The notes beneath the pieces were generated by a model, which worked only from the letters and a program-made list of their open reading frames with translations, did no database searches and was not told where the DNA came from. 64,000 nt of DNA from Stachybotrys elegans (Eukaryota; Ascomycota; Sordariomycetes; Hypocreales; Stachybotryaceae). Numbering within the stretch: the stretch's first letter is position 1; each line of letters opens with the position of its first letter. Shown here piece by piece: positions 22,737 through 33,193 of the stretch. The DNA lies in assembly GCA_020746835.1 (NCBI GenBank), contig JAGPNK010000002.1, positions 1 through 64,000 of the forward strand, read 5' to 3'. Made by a program: the position numbers and the translations under genes.

Positions 22737-23950
22737 ATGGTCAAAACGATCACTTTCATCCACGGTGTGGAGGTTCCAGTGCCCGGCTTTGGTGCCATGG
22801 GCATTAGCTCCTCATTGGGCCAGAACCTCAGTTACGACGAGGCCGAGCCTGTTCTTCTAAAGGCCCTGGAGCTGGGATGCACATTCTGGGACACGGCCGT
22901 ATCCTACCGGGCTGGGGTCAATGAGAAGCTCCTCGGCGACTTTATCCGCAAGCACAACTGCCGAGATAAGCTTTTCAGGATGTATCCCCTCACCCATACC
23001 CAACCCTCCCACTAGCTAATACGTGTGGTTCTGTAGTTGCCTCAAAATGTGGTGTTGCTGTTTTCGAAGACGGTGCTGTCACTAATAAGGCTGAGCACAT
23101 CAAGAGTTACATTGATGGAACTATTGAGCGACTTGGATTCACACCTGATCTCTATTACCTCCACCGCATTGACCGAAGTCAGTATCCCGCACTTCCCGCC
23201 CCAATCGCTGAAGCTGACCCTTCAAACGTAGCCACCCCTCTTGAGGAGTCTATCACAGCCTTGGACTCGCTTCGCAAAGAAGGCAAGACAAAGTACATCG
23301 GACTTTCTGAATGCTCTGCGGCGACCCTGAGAAAGGCGAACTCCAGTTAGTCACCACCAAGCCGTAAAGACACTGCATCGTTCACTGATACGTTCATGCA
23401 GTTGCCAAGATTCATGCTGTCCAGGCCGAATACTCCGCCTTCGAGACACTCCATGAGGTCGATGGACTTGTCGACACAGCACGCGAACTTGATGTTGCTT
23501 ACATTGCCTATGGACCTCTAGGTCACGGCTGGCTGGTCGAGAACTTTCCCTACAACTCGCCCGAAGACTTCAACGAGGACGACTACCGCCGTGAGAGTAA
23601 GCCAGCGATTCCCTATCTATGCTCTCATCAATCACTGCTGACATCCCTCCTTAGTCCCCAAGTTCCAGGGCGAGGACTTCTACGCCAACAAGAAGATTAG
23701 CGAGGGCTTCAAGGAGCTTGCTAAGCGCAAAGGTTGCACTGTCACGCAGATTGCGCTCGCGTGGGTGGCTGCTCAGGGCATGATTGCAATTCCGGGCACC
23801 ACAAAACCGTCGCGGCTAGTGGAGAATTGGTCTGCAAGAGATATTGAGTTGACAGAGGAGGAGTTGAAGCAAATGCGAGCCACGATTAATGAGCTGAAGC
23901 CGCGGGGTGACAGATACAATGAAGTGGCCGCGAAGGACATCGGTAACTGA
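22737..23950 (+). CDS. Aldo-keto reductase (fungal pyridoxal reductase/YakC-like), first intron donor anomalous
   Basis: Exons by family alignment: 22737-22977, 23037-23345, 23402-23596 and 23655-23950, giving about 346 residues in one frame. The catalytic tetrad is visible: Asp in FWDTAVSY with Tyr following, Lys in ASKCG, and His in YYLHRID. The C-terminal NADPH-binding part ([15 protein letters not shown]) is intact. It would reduce an aldehyde or ketone with NADPH. The first intron is odd: frame and homology require the exon to end at 22977, but the intron then begins ggatgt, where gtatgt would be expected. The only GT nearby (22982) breaks the frame. This is either a non-canonical donor, a sequence error, or the first lesion in a decaying gene. 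Confidence 0.82.
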
Positions 23951-24329
23951 GGAGTTGTAAGCACATCATCATAGACCATCTGTTTCGAGAGGTTTGCACA
24001 AGTCTGATGACATTGATGGATGAATCTAATGAGCTCATCTGGCCCCTGGAAGGACAAGTTGAGAAACATTATAACACTTGGTGTCTACGTGGATCAATGT
24101 GATGATGGAAAGAGGTATGCAGTCCGCGGCGAAAGCAGTAGAGGGACAATACAGTAGGGATGGCGCCTAATTCCCCCAACCAATGCAGTCGTAAACAGTC
24201 GAGAAATAACCAATATATATAAGATCTAACTGTTAGGCTGAATTAGACTACCGCCAAACATGTTGCCAGGAATATGACATTGCTCTATGTAAATTCTGTA
24301 ACCAAACGCTGCAACCAAATACTGAGCTA
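23951..24329. other. Intergenic region
   Basis: Convergent 3' flanks of the aldo-keto reductase and metallo-hydrolase genes. Nothing else recognised. Confidence 0.4.
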
Positions 24330-25526
24330 TCACTGTTGACTAGCCTTGGCCAGTCCCTCGCTGCCTGTATCAAACTCATTGAGCCAACCCCACTTGGTCT
24401 TCTCCTTCCAACCCTTGGCGAGCCAGTCATTCGCTGGCGTTGGATAAACATCGATAGCGCCATACAGGCTGTTGTCGTGAGCGATGACAGGAAAAATGTT
24501 TTCGTAAGCATCGAATTCGGTCATCTTGTCGATGCTGCGTTTCGCCTCGTGAGCACAATGATGCCATGCACCCGCGGCGGTGGTTGGGTCGAAGAAGGGC
24601 TCTGTGCGGCTCTTGTTGCGATGAATGTCGACGAAGATGTCACCAGGGCATGTCATTGCTGGGCGTGGCAAAGCGCGGCTGAATGGGTTGGGGGAGATGT
24701 CGACGGGAAGAGGCATATATGGCGTTGGCCGGAACTCTCCTCCCTGGTGTGCGATATCTCCGCCCATGAAGATGAAGGTTGGAGGGTCAACCGTTGTGCG
24801 AGCAAGGGCGGATAGATGGCCAATTGTGTGGCCAGGGGTATTGAGGAGGTAGAAGCTTCCATCGCCGTAGAAGTCAAGAGCATCAAACTGGCCAATCCTG
24901 AGGCCTTTTCCTTCCTTGGCAAAGTCGATCTCGCGGAGGTTACGTCCTTCCCATGCCTTCTCATCAATGTGAGAGTCGGGCACTGTAGGCCAGGCAGGGA
25001 CATGTGCCTTCTTGAATCCGGGCCCGACAATCAAATCCGTCGTGGCTGGGAACGTCTGGGCGTCGCCGACATGGTCGAAATGCCAGTGTGACCAGATGAT
25101 GCCTCCAACCTCTGATAAATCTTTGCCGTTTTCCTTCAGAATTGTGGCGACATCTTTCTCCACCTGGATCTTGCAGCCCTGCTCTTTGACACCTTGGACG
25201 AAGGTTGTGGGTAAGTTCTCCCAGTCTTTGCGCACGCCGAGATCGAAGAGCAGGGTGTCGTACTTGTTGCCACTTTTAGGATGTTCAACGATGAACGAAA
25301 AGTCGCACCCTTTCATCTCCTCATGCCCGGGCATGAGCGGATGAAGGAAGGCCCACATGGGGAAGTTGGACATATAACTAGTGGTATCGATGATTGACAC
25401 CTTCACAGTGACCTGTGAATCTGGGATTTGCAAGTCCGGAGGCGTCTCAGGGTGAATGACTGAGACCATGTCCATCACGGAAATGCCTGGACCGCCGTCC
25501 TCTTGACGTTGTGGCTGGGCAAGCAT
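24330..25526 (-). CDS. Metallo-beta-lactamase-fold hydrolase (lactonase/lactamase type)
   Basis: Intronless, 398 residues from the first true ATG at 25526; the longer upstream frame begins at a TTG and is not used. The metal ligands are complete: H147-x-H149-x-D151-H152 in [10 protein letters not shown]233 in TPGHTIGH, D257 in GGDIAHQ and H350 in IAHDNS. It should bind two Zn2+ and hydrolyse a lactone or lactam, or a related ester, in the cytosol. In Fusarium an MBL-fold gamma-lactamase (MBL1) opens the benzoxazolinone ring; this protein is of the same broad family and cluster setting, but orthology cannot be judged by eye. It is divergent from the MOSC/reductase fusion gene. Confidence 0.93.
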   Translation of the reverse strand: MLAQPQRQEDGGPGISVMDMVSVIHPETPPDLQIPDSQVTVKVSIIDTTSYMSNFPMWAFLHPLMPGHEEMKGCDFSFIVEHPKSGNKYDTLLFDLGVRKDWENLPTTFVQGVKEQGCKIQVEKDVATILKENGKDLSEVGGIIWSHWHFDHVGDAQTFPATTDLIVGPGFKKAHVPAWPTVPDSHIDEKAWEGRNLREIDFAKEGKGLRIGQFDALDFYGDGSFYLLNTPGHTIGHLSALARTTVDPPTFIFMGGDIAHQGGEFRPTPYMPLPVDISPNPFSRALPRPAMTCPGDIFVDIHRNKSRTEPFFDPTTAAGAWHHCAHEAKRSIDKMTEFDAYENIFPVIAHDNSLYGAIDVYPTPANDWLAKGWKEKTKWGWLNEFDTGSEGLAKASQQ

Positions 25527-26278
25527 TGCGACGAGTTGAGAAGAGAGATGCAAGAAGTAGATGCTTGTGTATCTAAGTCGACTCGAAGTATTTCCTCAGA
25601 TGAGCCTTTTTAGTGTAGGGATGCAGGAGCGCAAGATCTTGACTGACTGGCAAAGGAATTTACGGATATCTGCCTCTTTCTGTACTCCATGTCAACGGAG
25701 ATATCCTATCAACCCACAGAGCCAGGGTTGCTCATCCTAGCAGGATTTCATCTTTGTCCTCCACAGGAGATAGGAATCAAAGGAAGCAGATACTGATTCC
25801 CCACGTTGGATATGGCGGGTATGGCTTGGCCGCTCAGCCTTGGGACCAATAGGATGCTCGCGGATCAACTGAGATAGGCAATTAGCTGATAAGGAACGGG
25901 GTAAGGGTCGAGAATTCGCTATCTCTACGCGGTCAGCGCCATCTACTCATAACTATTGGCTCAACAACTAGCGGCGATGCCGGCATCCTTATCTCCTCCT
26001 CATGCCCCAAGATAACAGTCATGGTCGGGAAGTCCGGCTAACTTTCGATTTCTGACACGCACCTGATAGCGGGGCAACTCCGCGGAGCTTCGGGCTTGAG
26101 GGACTCAGCAGCAGCTCCCGCAAATTATTCGAGACTTCACACAAGTCGCTTCACATACCCGATGTCGTAAATGCGGGGTGAAAGAAGGGAAAAGTAGAGA
26201 CCAAATATTGACACGGTATCTATCATCTCTCGGAGGTTGGATTTTTTTAACCAGACGCGTTGCCTCGTTTTCTATACC
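25527..26278. promoter_or_regulatory. Divergent promoter: metallo-hydrolase / MOSC-reductase fusion
   Basis: The 752 bp between two divergent starts. It holds the palindrome ctccgcggag near 26076-26085 and the word gaagtccggcta (26029-26040) shared with other cluster promoters. Both contain CGG triplets of the kind bound by Zn2Cys6 factors. Confidence 0.5.
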
Positions 26279-27964
26279 ATGACCCATCTCCCCTGGACAA
26301 ACGTCTCAAAGGAGACGGTAATGAAGCTCGAAAATGCGCCATGGCCTGAGGAGGCGACTCTGCTTCAAATACGAACTGGAAAGGTCAAGAAGTCTGGCTT
26401 GGGGGGAGAAATCACATCCGCAATTTACAAGGATGAACATGAAGGACCAATATTTTGCGGATCAACTGGGCTGCAGGGCGATGAGCATGCTGCTCACTCA
26501 CACGGCGGCATAGAGCGAGCAGTGCACCAGTACAATCCAAGCCACTACCCAGACTGGCGATCAGAAGGCGTTCCAAATCCTCACCTGTACGAGATTGGCG
26601 CCGTTGGAGAGAATATCGCCACGACGAGCATGAGTGAGGACAATGTCTGTATTGGAGATGTGTATCAACTCGGTAGCGAGGTTTTGTTGCAGGTCAGTGA
26701 ACCAAGACACCCGTGTTTCAAGCTCAATGCACGCTTCGAGTGGCCGAGGATGTTGAAGCGAACGATTCAAACAGGACGTTCAGGCTGGAACATGCGCGTG
26801 TTGAAGGCGGGGAAGATTTGCAAGGGCGACAAAATGGTTTTGTTGAAGCGACCGTATCCTGAGTGGTCCGTCCTCAACGTGCAACGAGTCGTCAGAGGAA
26901 AGCATGTTGAACTCGATCTCCTTTCGAGACTTACCCAGCTTCCTATGCCAGAGCTGTGGCTGGGAATTGCCAACGATAGACTAAGGCGCGCTCCGAAGCG
27001 GTACGTCTTGGTCGACGCTGAGCTCGTCACACCACGCGTTCGCAAGCTCACTTTTGAGCTGAAGGGTTCATTCGTGTTGACGAACCCCGAGTTTGGCCCT
27101 TACGGATTTGCTATGATATCCTTTGGACTCGATAAGAAGTTCAACAGGTCTTACTCTATCGTTGAAGGCAACCTGCACAAATTCAGCCTTGGAGTATCTC
27201 TCGACCGCCACTCTCGAGGAGGGTCGACATATATCCACAAGGAACTCAAGGTTGGTGATGAGATCACTATGGCACCCGGGGACAACCCCGGTGCCCAGGA
27301 GAAAGACAAAAAGTGCGATGCGGGACTAGGACGCATCCTTCTCGTTGGAGGCATTGGGATCACGGCTTTTCTCCCATCAATCGCGGATTGGGAGATGAAG
27401 GGCTTGCCCTGGCACCTCCATTATGCCGTGCGTAGTCGGAAGGATGCAGCTTTCTTGGACCGTCTTCCCAACGACAAAACCACAGTCTATGCCTCCGAGG
27501 AGGGTAATAGGCTCAATGTTGGGTCTATTATCCCGAAGTTAGGTTCTAACAACAACCCGACAGCCCGAATCTTCTCATGTGGTCCAGGACGCATGATGCT
27601 AGAATGTTCCCGCATTACTAGTGAGTACGGCTATCCCGAGCACATGGTGCATTACGAAGACTTTGGCAACGGGGAAGGAGGAGGCTTTGGTGATCCTTTC
27701 GATGTCGAGGTTGATGACCCAGACGAGGGCAGGCACGAGGACCTGACTGTTCCTGCGAACAAGTCACTGCTCGACGTCCTAGCAGAAGCAGGCTTTGATG
27801 TAACGGCATCTTGCCTGGCCGGTGCATGTGGTGCATGCAAAGTTAGACTGTGTAAAGGAGAGGTTGATTATAAGAGCACGTCGCTTCTCTCATACGAAAA
27901 GGGACGCGCTCTCCAAAGCTGTGTTGATCGCGGAATCGGTAAGATCAAGATAGAGATAGAATAG
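26279..27964 (+). CDS. MOSC-domain / flavin reductase / [2Fe-2S] ferredoxin fusion protein
   Basis: Intronless, 561 residues from the ATG at 26279 (an in-frame ATG at 26237 would add 14). Domain order: a MOSC domain of the YiiM type at about 25-195, with its conserved Cys in EPRHPCFKLN; a short helical 3-alpha piece at about 205-245; a ferredoxin-reductase FAD/FMN-binding barrel at about 255-350 with RSYS; an NAD-binding lobe at about 355-470 with LVGGIGITAF; and a plant-type [2Fe-2S] domain with C512, C517, C520 and C548. The second half is built like phthalate dioxygenase/vanillate demethylase reductases. In one chain NADH electrons could reach a molybdenum-type MOSC partner, as in N-hydroxylated-compound reduction, or an oxygenase. 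Substrate unknown. Confidence 0.92.
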   Translation: MTHLPWTNVSKETVMKLENAPWPEEATLLQIRTGKVKKSGLGGEITSAIYKDEHEGPIFCGSTGLQGDEHAAHSHGGIERAVHQYNPSHYPDWRSEGVPNPHLYEIGAVGENIATTSMSEDNVCIGDVYQLGSEVLLQVSEPRHPCFKLNARFEWPRMLKRTIQTGRSGWNMRVLKAGKICKGDKMVLLKRPYPEWSVLNVQRVVRGKHVELDLLSRLTQLPMPELWLGIANDRLRRAPKRYVLVDAELVTPRVRKLTFELKGSFVLTNPEFGPYGFAMISFGLDKKFNRSYSIVEGNLHKFSLGVSLDRHSRGGSTYIHKELKVGDEITMAPGDNPGAQEKDKKCDAGLGRILLVGGIGITAFLPSIADWEMKGLPWHLHYAVRSRKDAAFLDRLPNDKTTVYASEEGNRLNVGSIIPKLGSNNNPTARIFSCGPGRMMLECSRITSEYGYPEHMVHYEDFGNGEGGGFGDPFDVEVDDPDEGRHEDLTVPANKSLLDVLAEAGFDVTASCLAGACGACKVRLCKGEVDYKSTSLLSYEKGRALQSCVDRGIGKIKIEIE

Positions 27965-28274
27965 ATGAGCGTTGGCATCCTATAATCTCGAAATGATCAT
28001 ATTCTCTAGCTGGTTCGACAATAGAAATGTGAAATTTGAACGGTTGTGACGAAACCACCAGCATCAATGATAAAATGAACTCAAAATGCCTGTTTATGTT
28101 TCGTACGTGATATTCACACAGTCAATGGATCTGTTGTCCCCAAGAACTTATTACACAGCAGCTGCACAGCCACAAGCCTCGCGCTTTTCTCAGCCTAATT
28201 TTCTCATATGTTATTGGATATCGTCTCAGGGGCCTCCTCGAAGCTGCGGATCTATATCCCCTAAATCCTTTTAT

Positions 28275-29885
28275 CTAATTGGAGCCAGAGTTGTCGGCGC
28301 AGTCGAAGACTCGGGCAATCATGCCAGTCTCAAAGGCGGTTTTGATCGCCATAGCAACCGCATAGCTAAGAGGACACGGTGTTAGTCCGCTGCATTACGC
28401 TCCAGGAGCAAAAGATATGAGACTTACGCCGTTCCGACAGTCATAAAAAGGCCGAGGAGGGCTATGACGACGTGTGCAGTGTATTGGGCCTTCTGCGCAA
28501 GTGTACCAGATCTGTGACCCTTGAAGTCGTGCATCCAAAGAAGGCAAGGGAAGATCAGACTGAAAGGTGCGGCGCAGAGAGCACCGGCTAACCCGAGCAA
28601 GTAGTTGAGGATAGGGACAGCTTCAGCAACAATAAAGGCAGCCGTGCCAAGGGCGAAGTTGACACCGAGCCATGTGCCCCAGTGGACAAAAGTGTTCTTC
28701 TGAAGATGATCAGAGTCTCTGAGGATACGGACAAAGGCGTACTTTGCGGCGACGTGCTGGTATATACCAATGCCGACGATTAGACCAGGCAGTGAGATGC
28801 CATATGAGATCTTCTTGAAGAGAGGCCCTGCGCTTCCAAAAGCGGGAACAGAGAGCCACCTTCCACAATAGCGGTAGATGACGAGGCTCAGGACGAGATA
28901 CAGAGTTCCGACAATGAGACCAGCCCAAAGGCAAGCCTTGCGGTAATCCTGGGGCCGACGCATCTCAGAGATGACGGGAAGGAACATGGACGAGCCAGCG
29001 GTGCAAATAAAGATGTTTGCAGAGCTGATCATGCCCACAATGAAGCCTGGGTATGCAATAGCACCCCAACCAAGGTCAAAGTCACCAGTAGGGGGGGCTG
29101 CCGCAGGCCGGTCTTGCTGGGTAACGGCGATGGTGAAGACGAGGACTCCGATAGTGAAGGTAATCATGCCGACCCAAGTCAGCCAGCCGAGATTGGAGAA
29201 GGTGCGAACGGAGGAACAAGCTGTGACTAGAATTGCACCGACAAGGCCAAATACGGCAGTGCATTGTGAGTGGTTTGAAAGGGCATTGAGGCCTACGGCT
29301 GTTGTGGCGACGCCGCCTGCTGTAATAAGGACCTGAAGGACGATGATTTGAACACCGACGAGTTCGCGGCCAATCTTGCCCCAAAGAAGACTCATCATAT
29401 CAGCCAAAACTAGGTAGCAGACAGATTAGTGGGTTTTTTTTTTTTCTTGTACGATTTTCGGAGCATTAGGACTAGCTCACCGTGGCATTCTGGATGTCTA
29501 TTGCGGAAGTCGCCCAGGATGAGGGCAGTATCTGAGGGCTGTTAGTATAAATTGATGGAAGAGACTGTGAATCTCACTTACAGATGTTGAGACAAGTAAA
29601 GCCGATAAGAATGAATGATCCGCCAACAGCGCCAACAGTTGAAATTGCCTCGGGAATGGCAAGAATACTCATGGCAAAGTTGATCTTGCAGAACATAATG
29701 GCAGCACGCTGCCAGCTGACTGTCCTGAATTCAAGAACATCCGTGCCGGTCTGGAAGACTTCGCGGGACTCTAGATTAACTTCATGGGATGAGATGCCGG
29801 CCTTTACGGACCCGGCGGCAGGCACCATGTCCGTCTTGTCAGACGGCTGGTACTTCTCACCACTAGGTCCAGTCTCGTTGGCCAT
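28275..29885 (-). CDS. Amino-acid transporter of the AAAP family (N. crassa MTR-like)
   Basis: Four exons on the minus strand: 29582-29885, 29481-29531 (51 nt), 28428-29409 and 28275-28365; 475 residues. About 11 membrane helices follow a hydrophilic N-terminus of about 55 residues. The family signature across the first introns reads [20 protein letters not shown]. Relatives such as Neurospora MTR import neutral and aromatic amino acids at the plasma membrane. In this cluster it may instead carry an aromatic amine or acid; that is inference. The short exons are supported by frame and by homology on both sides. A run of T residues on the plus strand (29429-29442) lies in the second intron. Confidence 0.9.
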
Positions 29886-31056
29886 GGTTGAGATGAGATA
29901 TGTATATGGAAGAATGGCTGAAAGGGGAAGTAAATTGGACAGCATGAGGGGGCGAAAACGAAAAGCAGGCAAATGGATCAGGACGTGCATTGATATAAGA
30001 GTGCCAGCTAGATGCCAGGGCCTAGACCTGTCTAACTGGCATATGATAACGCCCAGCATGAACCCTGGGGTAGTTCCCACCAAGACAGCGAGCCTGTCAT
30101 ACCTCTGGGCATGGTAAGCCACAAACGCATGCGAAGAAAGATAAGATATGCCCCGACCTGCCTTCCCTCGTCCCTCGTTCCCTGTCTTTCCCCGTCCGCC
30201 ACTGAGATGCATGCATACTTGGACCGGGAGTTCGAACTTGGCTCTTGAGCATGAGCTCGGCTTCGACAAGCGCCCAGATGAGTGAAGAATCGATGATACG
30301 GTGCTCTCGGTCTTATCTAACGCTACTCAGTCCTATGGCCCCGTAGATACGCAAAAGTATAGATAGCGGGTGGATCGGAAGAGGAAGAGAAGCCGCTCTT
30401 TCCGCGAAAGGTGGTGGTGTAGTCCATAATAAACGACACTTTAAGAAGCATATCGCCTGTACTACCTTACGACAACATCAAGCGATTTTGCGTTGACGGT
30501 GATGCAACAGTGGTGCGGCAGTTCGCACTATCAAGTCTAGATGAAACGGTGAATGCGTTGCCTACATCTGACAATGTTTCACGGCGGTCAGAACACCACA
30601 ATATCAAGTACGGTAACCGCAACGTGCTCGCGCGTTCTTATGGAACAGGGATGCGATACACACAACGGGGCAACACCGGAAACATGCCTACACGAAGTGA
30701 CGGGGGCGCTAATCACGTATCCTGATATCTGCTTCCCCCGTTTGGATGCTGCTGGCTCTGTTTATTCCGGTTCTCCGACAAAGCTCATGTAATAATAAAT
30801 AATTTTTAAAGCCTTGTAGTTATAGTAAAGCCGATTAGGTCTCATCTCTATGCCATCCTCTTTGCTTTTATTAGGGTGGTAGCTTCGTGCAGCAAACAAA
30901 TACAGGATAATTACTCTGAGTCGCAAAGACGCATTTGTTGTCTATTGTTATAGCTAACTTGTAATGTTTCCCGTCAGTCTCAAAGCAACGCCATTCGCGG
31001 TGCCGGAGCTCTATGAACAATACATATCAACTCATTATTATGTAGCATGCTTGTGC
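29886..31056. other. Intergenic region
   Basis: The promoter of the transporter (left part) and the 3' flank of the monooxygenase. Short open frames near 30510-30790 have no family resemblance. Nothing repeated seen. Confidence 0.4.
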
Positions 31057-32590
31057 TTACTTCTGTAGTTCCTTCCGCATTTGAGATAATGCTCTGTCGA
31101 CATCGGCCTTCAAGTCGGGGAACCACAACCAGTCCAGCCAACCGTTCTGCAGCTTGTCAAGAATCTTGTTCATGTCACTTCCGCACTCTGGGTGCTGGAA
31201 GTAAATCATCTTACCCACCTCGAAGGCCCGATCGAGCTGCTTTTGCGCACGCGGCCTCCTGACGGCGTCGTATGCCTTGAGACCAATGTTGATCTCACCA
31301 AGCTGCTTAGCGCCCCTGGTAGGGCTCTTCATGAGCTCCTCGAGGACAAAGGCAAGAATGAGGGCATCCTCGACACCCTGAGCTGCTCCTGCGGCCTGGA
31401 ACGGCATGGAGGCGTGGGCGCTGTCACCAAGGAGGCAGACCCTGTCCTTGTAGTAGGTCGAGGTCTTTTGGTGGTGGAACAAACCCCACTTGACCGGTTT
31501 TGCCTTGGCCACGAGTCGCCGGAATCGATCGTCAATGTTGTCGCCGTCAAAGTCGGCCAGCATCTCCTCCCTTGTGAGAGGCTGGGTGACCCTGCCCGGG
31601 TGTGGCCACGACTCGTTTGGTGTAGCCTTGATAAGAAGGAAGTTGAGCTCCTAGTCGTGGTCAGTATCCTGGTGCTGCTGTCGATGCGCATGACTTACCT
31701 TGCCTCCGGTGATTCGGTATGAGACAGCACCTCTGTTGTGACCGAAGTAAATCTTTGCGACATCTGTCTTCTCACCCATAATCTCGGACGCCTCTTCCAT
31801 TGGGATGACGGCTCGGTAACAGTGGGCACCAGAGTACACCGGCTTTGCTTCCTCGGGATGAGTTGGCGTTAGGATGTATTCCCGCACAATACTTGCGATG
31901 CCATCACCGCCTACCAGAATGCTATGTGTAGCAACATCACCGTCCGCAAACTCCAAGGTGACTTTGTCGGGGTACTCCTTGATCGAGACGAGCTTCTTGC
32001 TGAACTTGACCGTCTCAATGGGAATGAAGCTGGTCATGATATCAAGCAGCTCCTTTCGGTGAGCCTGTGGGATGGTTAGCTAACCAGTTCATACCCGGGG
32101 AGGGGTACCTACAGACTTGCGAAGGTAATCTTTATGTCCCCACGCCGACTTGAGGTTGCCATTCCAGGGCTGGCCGTCACCGAAACCAGGCTCGAGCAAA
32201 AGGCCCTCGAAAAAGACCCACTGCGCATTATCGGGCTTGTTCCCAACGCAAAGGGCCTCATACAGAGGACGGAAACCAGGCTGAATCATATCCAAGGCCT
32301 GCATCCCATTCGGGCCGAATCCGATGCCGGCACTGTCACTTGAGTGTCAGCAAAAGGCTCTGGGTGACTGGGGCCAGACGACTTACCCAACAACAGAGTA
32401 CTGGCTTGCTTCCTCGTAGATGGTGAATGGCACTCCCTTTCTGTGAAGTCCCATGGCCAGAGCAAGGCCCGCGACGCCGGCGCCTATCATTCATGATGTG
32501 GTTAGAAGACGATAGGCAACGAGAGGAGAATTGAAGACGGGGTCTCTAAGTACCGACGATGGCGACATTGAATTCGGAGTTGACTGTCAT
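31057..32590 (-). CDS. FAD-dependent monooxygenase, salicylate-hydroxylase-like
   Basis: Five exons on the minus strand: 32554-32590, 32387-32483, 32113-32338, 31699-32064 and 31057-31650 (introns of 48-70 bp, three of them exactly 48); 439 residues. The class A flavoprotein fold shows the dinucleotide motif GAGVAG at 13-18, a DG motif (VGGDGIAS), and the FAD ribityl-binding [20 protein letters not shown] typical of the salicylate 1-monooxygenase group. It would hydroxylate an aromatic ring with NAD(P)H and O2, with decarboxylation if the substrate is salicylate-like. It is divergent from the Zn2Cys6 regulator. Ring hydroxylation would pair naturally with the dienelactone hydrolase if a catechol is made, though no intradiol dioxygenase is present here. 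Confidence 0.92.
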
Positions 32591-33193
32591 GCTGTTGATG
32601 TGTATTGAAGCGGATTTGTTGGTCAAGAGGCTCAATATCGGTCCTTATAGCATTGAAGGATGAAGGATGAATCAGCAAAGCACGGAACAACCCATACATC
32701 ACAACATCATGGGCCGTTTTGCCTCCAGGACGGGGATACGTCGGTTGGCTGTGAACCCTTTGCACGAGTGTAACAGATCTTCCCTGTTGGCTTATCGCAA
32801 ATAATGATTGGACAGAGATTCGTTATCTCTATCTCCGGCAAGATCCGGTTTTGCCCCGGAATTGCTTACTTTTCCAGGGCGTAGTGAATACTAAGAGAGA
32901 CCCCGACACAAGGCAAGCAAGCCATGGTCGCAGGCTCCGTAGATAATGAAGACCCGTACATAGCAAAACTGCGCTATCTATCATGGCTGAAGCTCTATGC
33001 CTGTCCGTAAATCCGCAACCGGATACCCGGATGATAAGGTTCGCACTGGCACCAAGATGCTCGAAGTCCATGTGCTTGCCCCACCTTGTCCGTCATTTCT
33101 TCTCTCTATTACCTAAGAGTTGGCCAACCCCCTCCCCGAGGTGAGTGTGTTCTCCATTTCCCATCTTCTCCCCGTACCTCACCCGGAGATACC
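32591..33193. promoter_or_regulatory. Divergent promoter: monooxygenase / Zn2Cys6 regulator
   Basis: The 603 bp between two divergent starts. It contains paired CGG/CCG words, for instance agatccggttttgccccgga (32840-32859) and aaccggatacccggatgata (33017-33036), candidate sites for the adjacent zinc-cluster factor. Unproven. Confidence 0.45.

Noticed and set aside
25527..25553. Nine-codon N-terminal extension of the MBL-fold hydrolase
   Set aside because: It would start at TTG, which is not a usual fungal nuclear start; the first ATG is at 25526.
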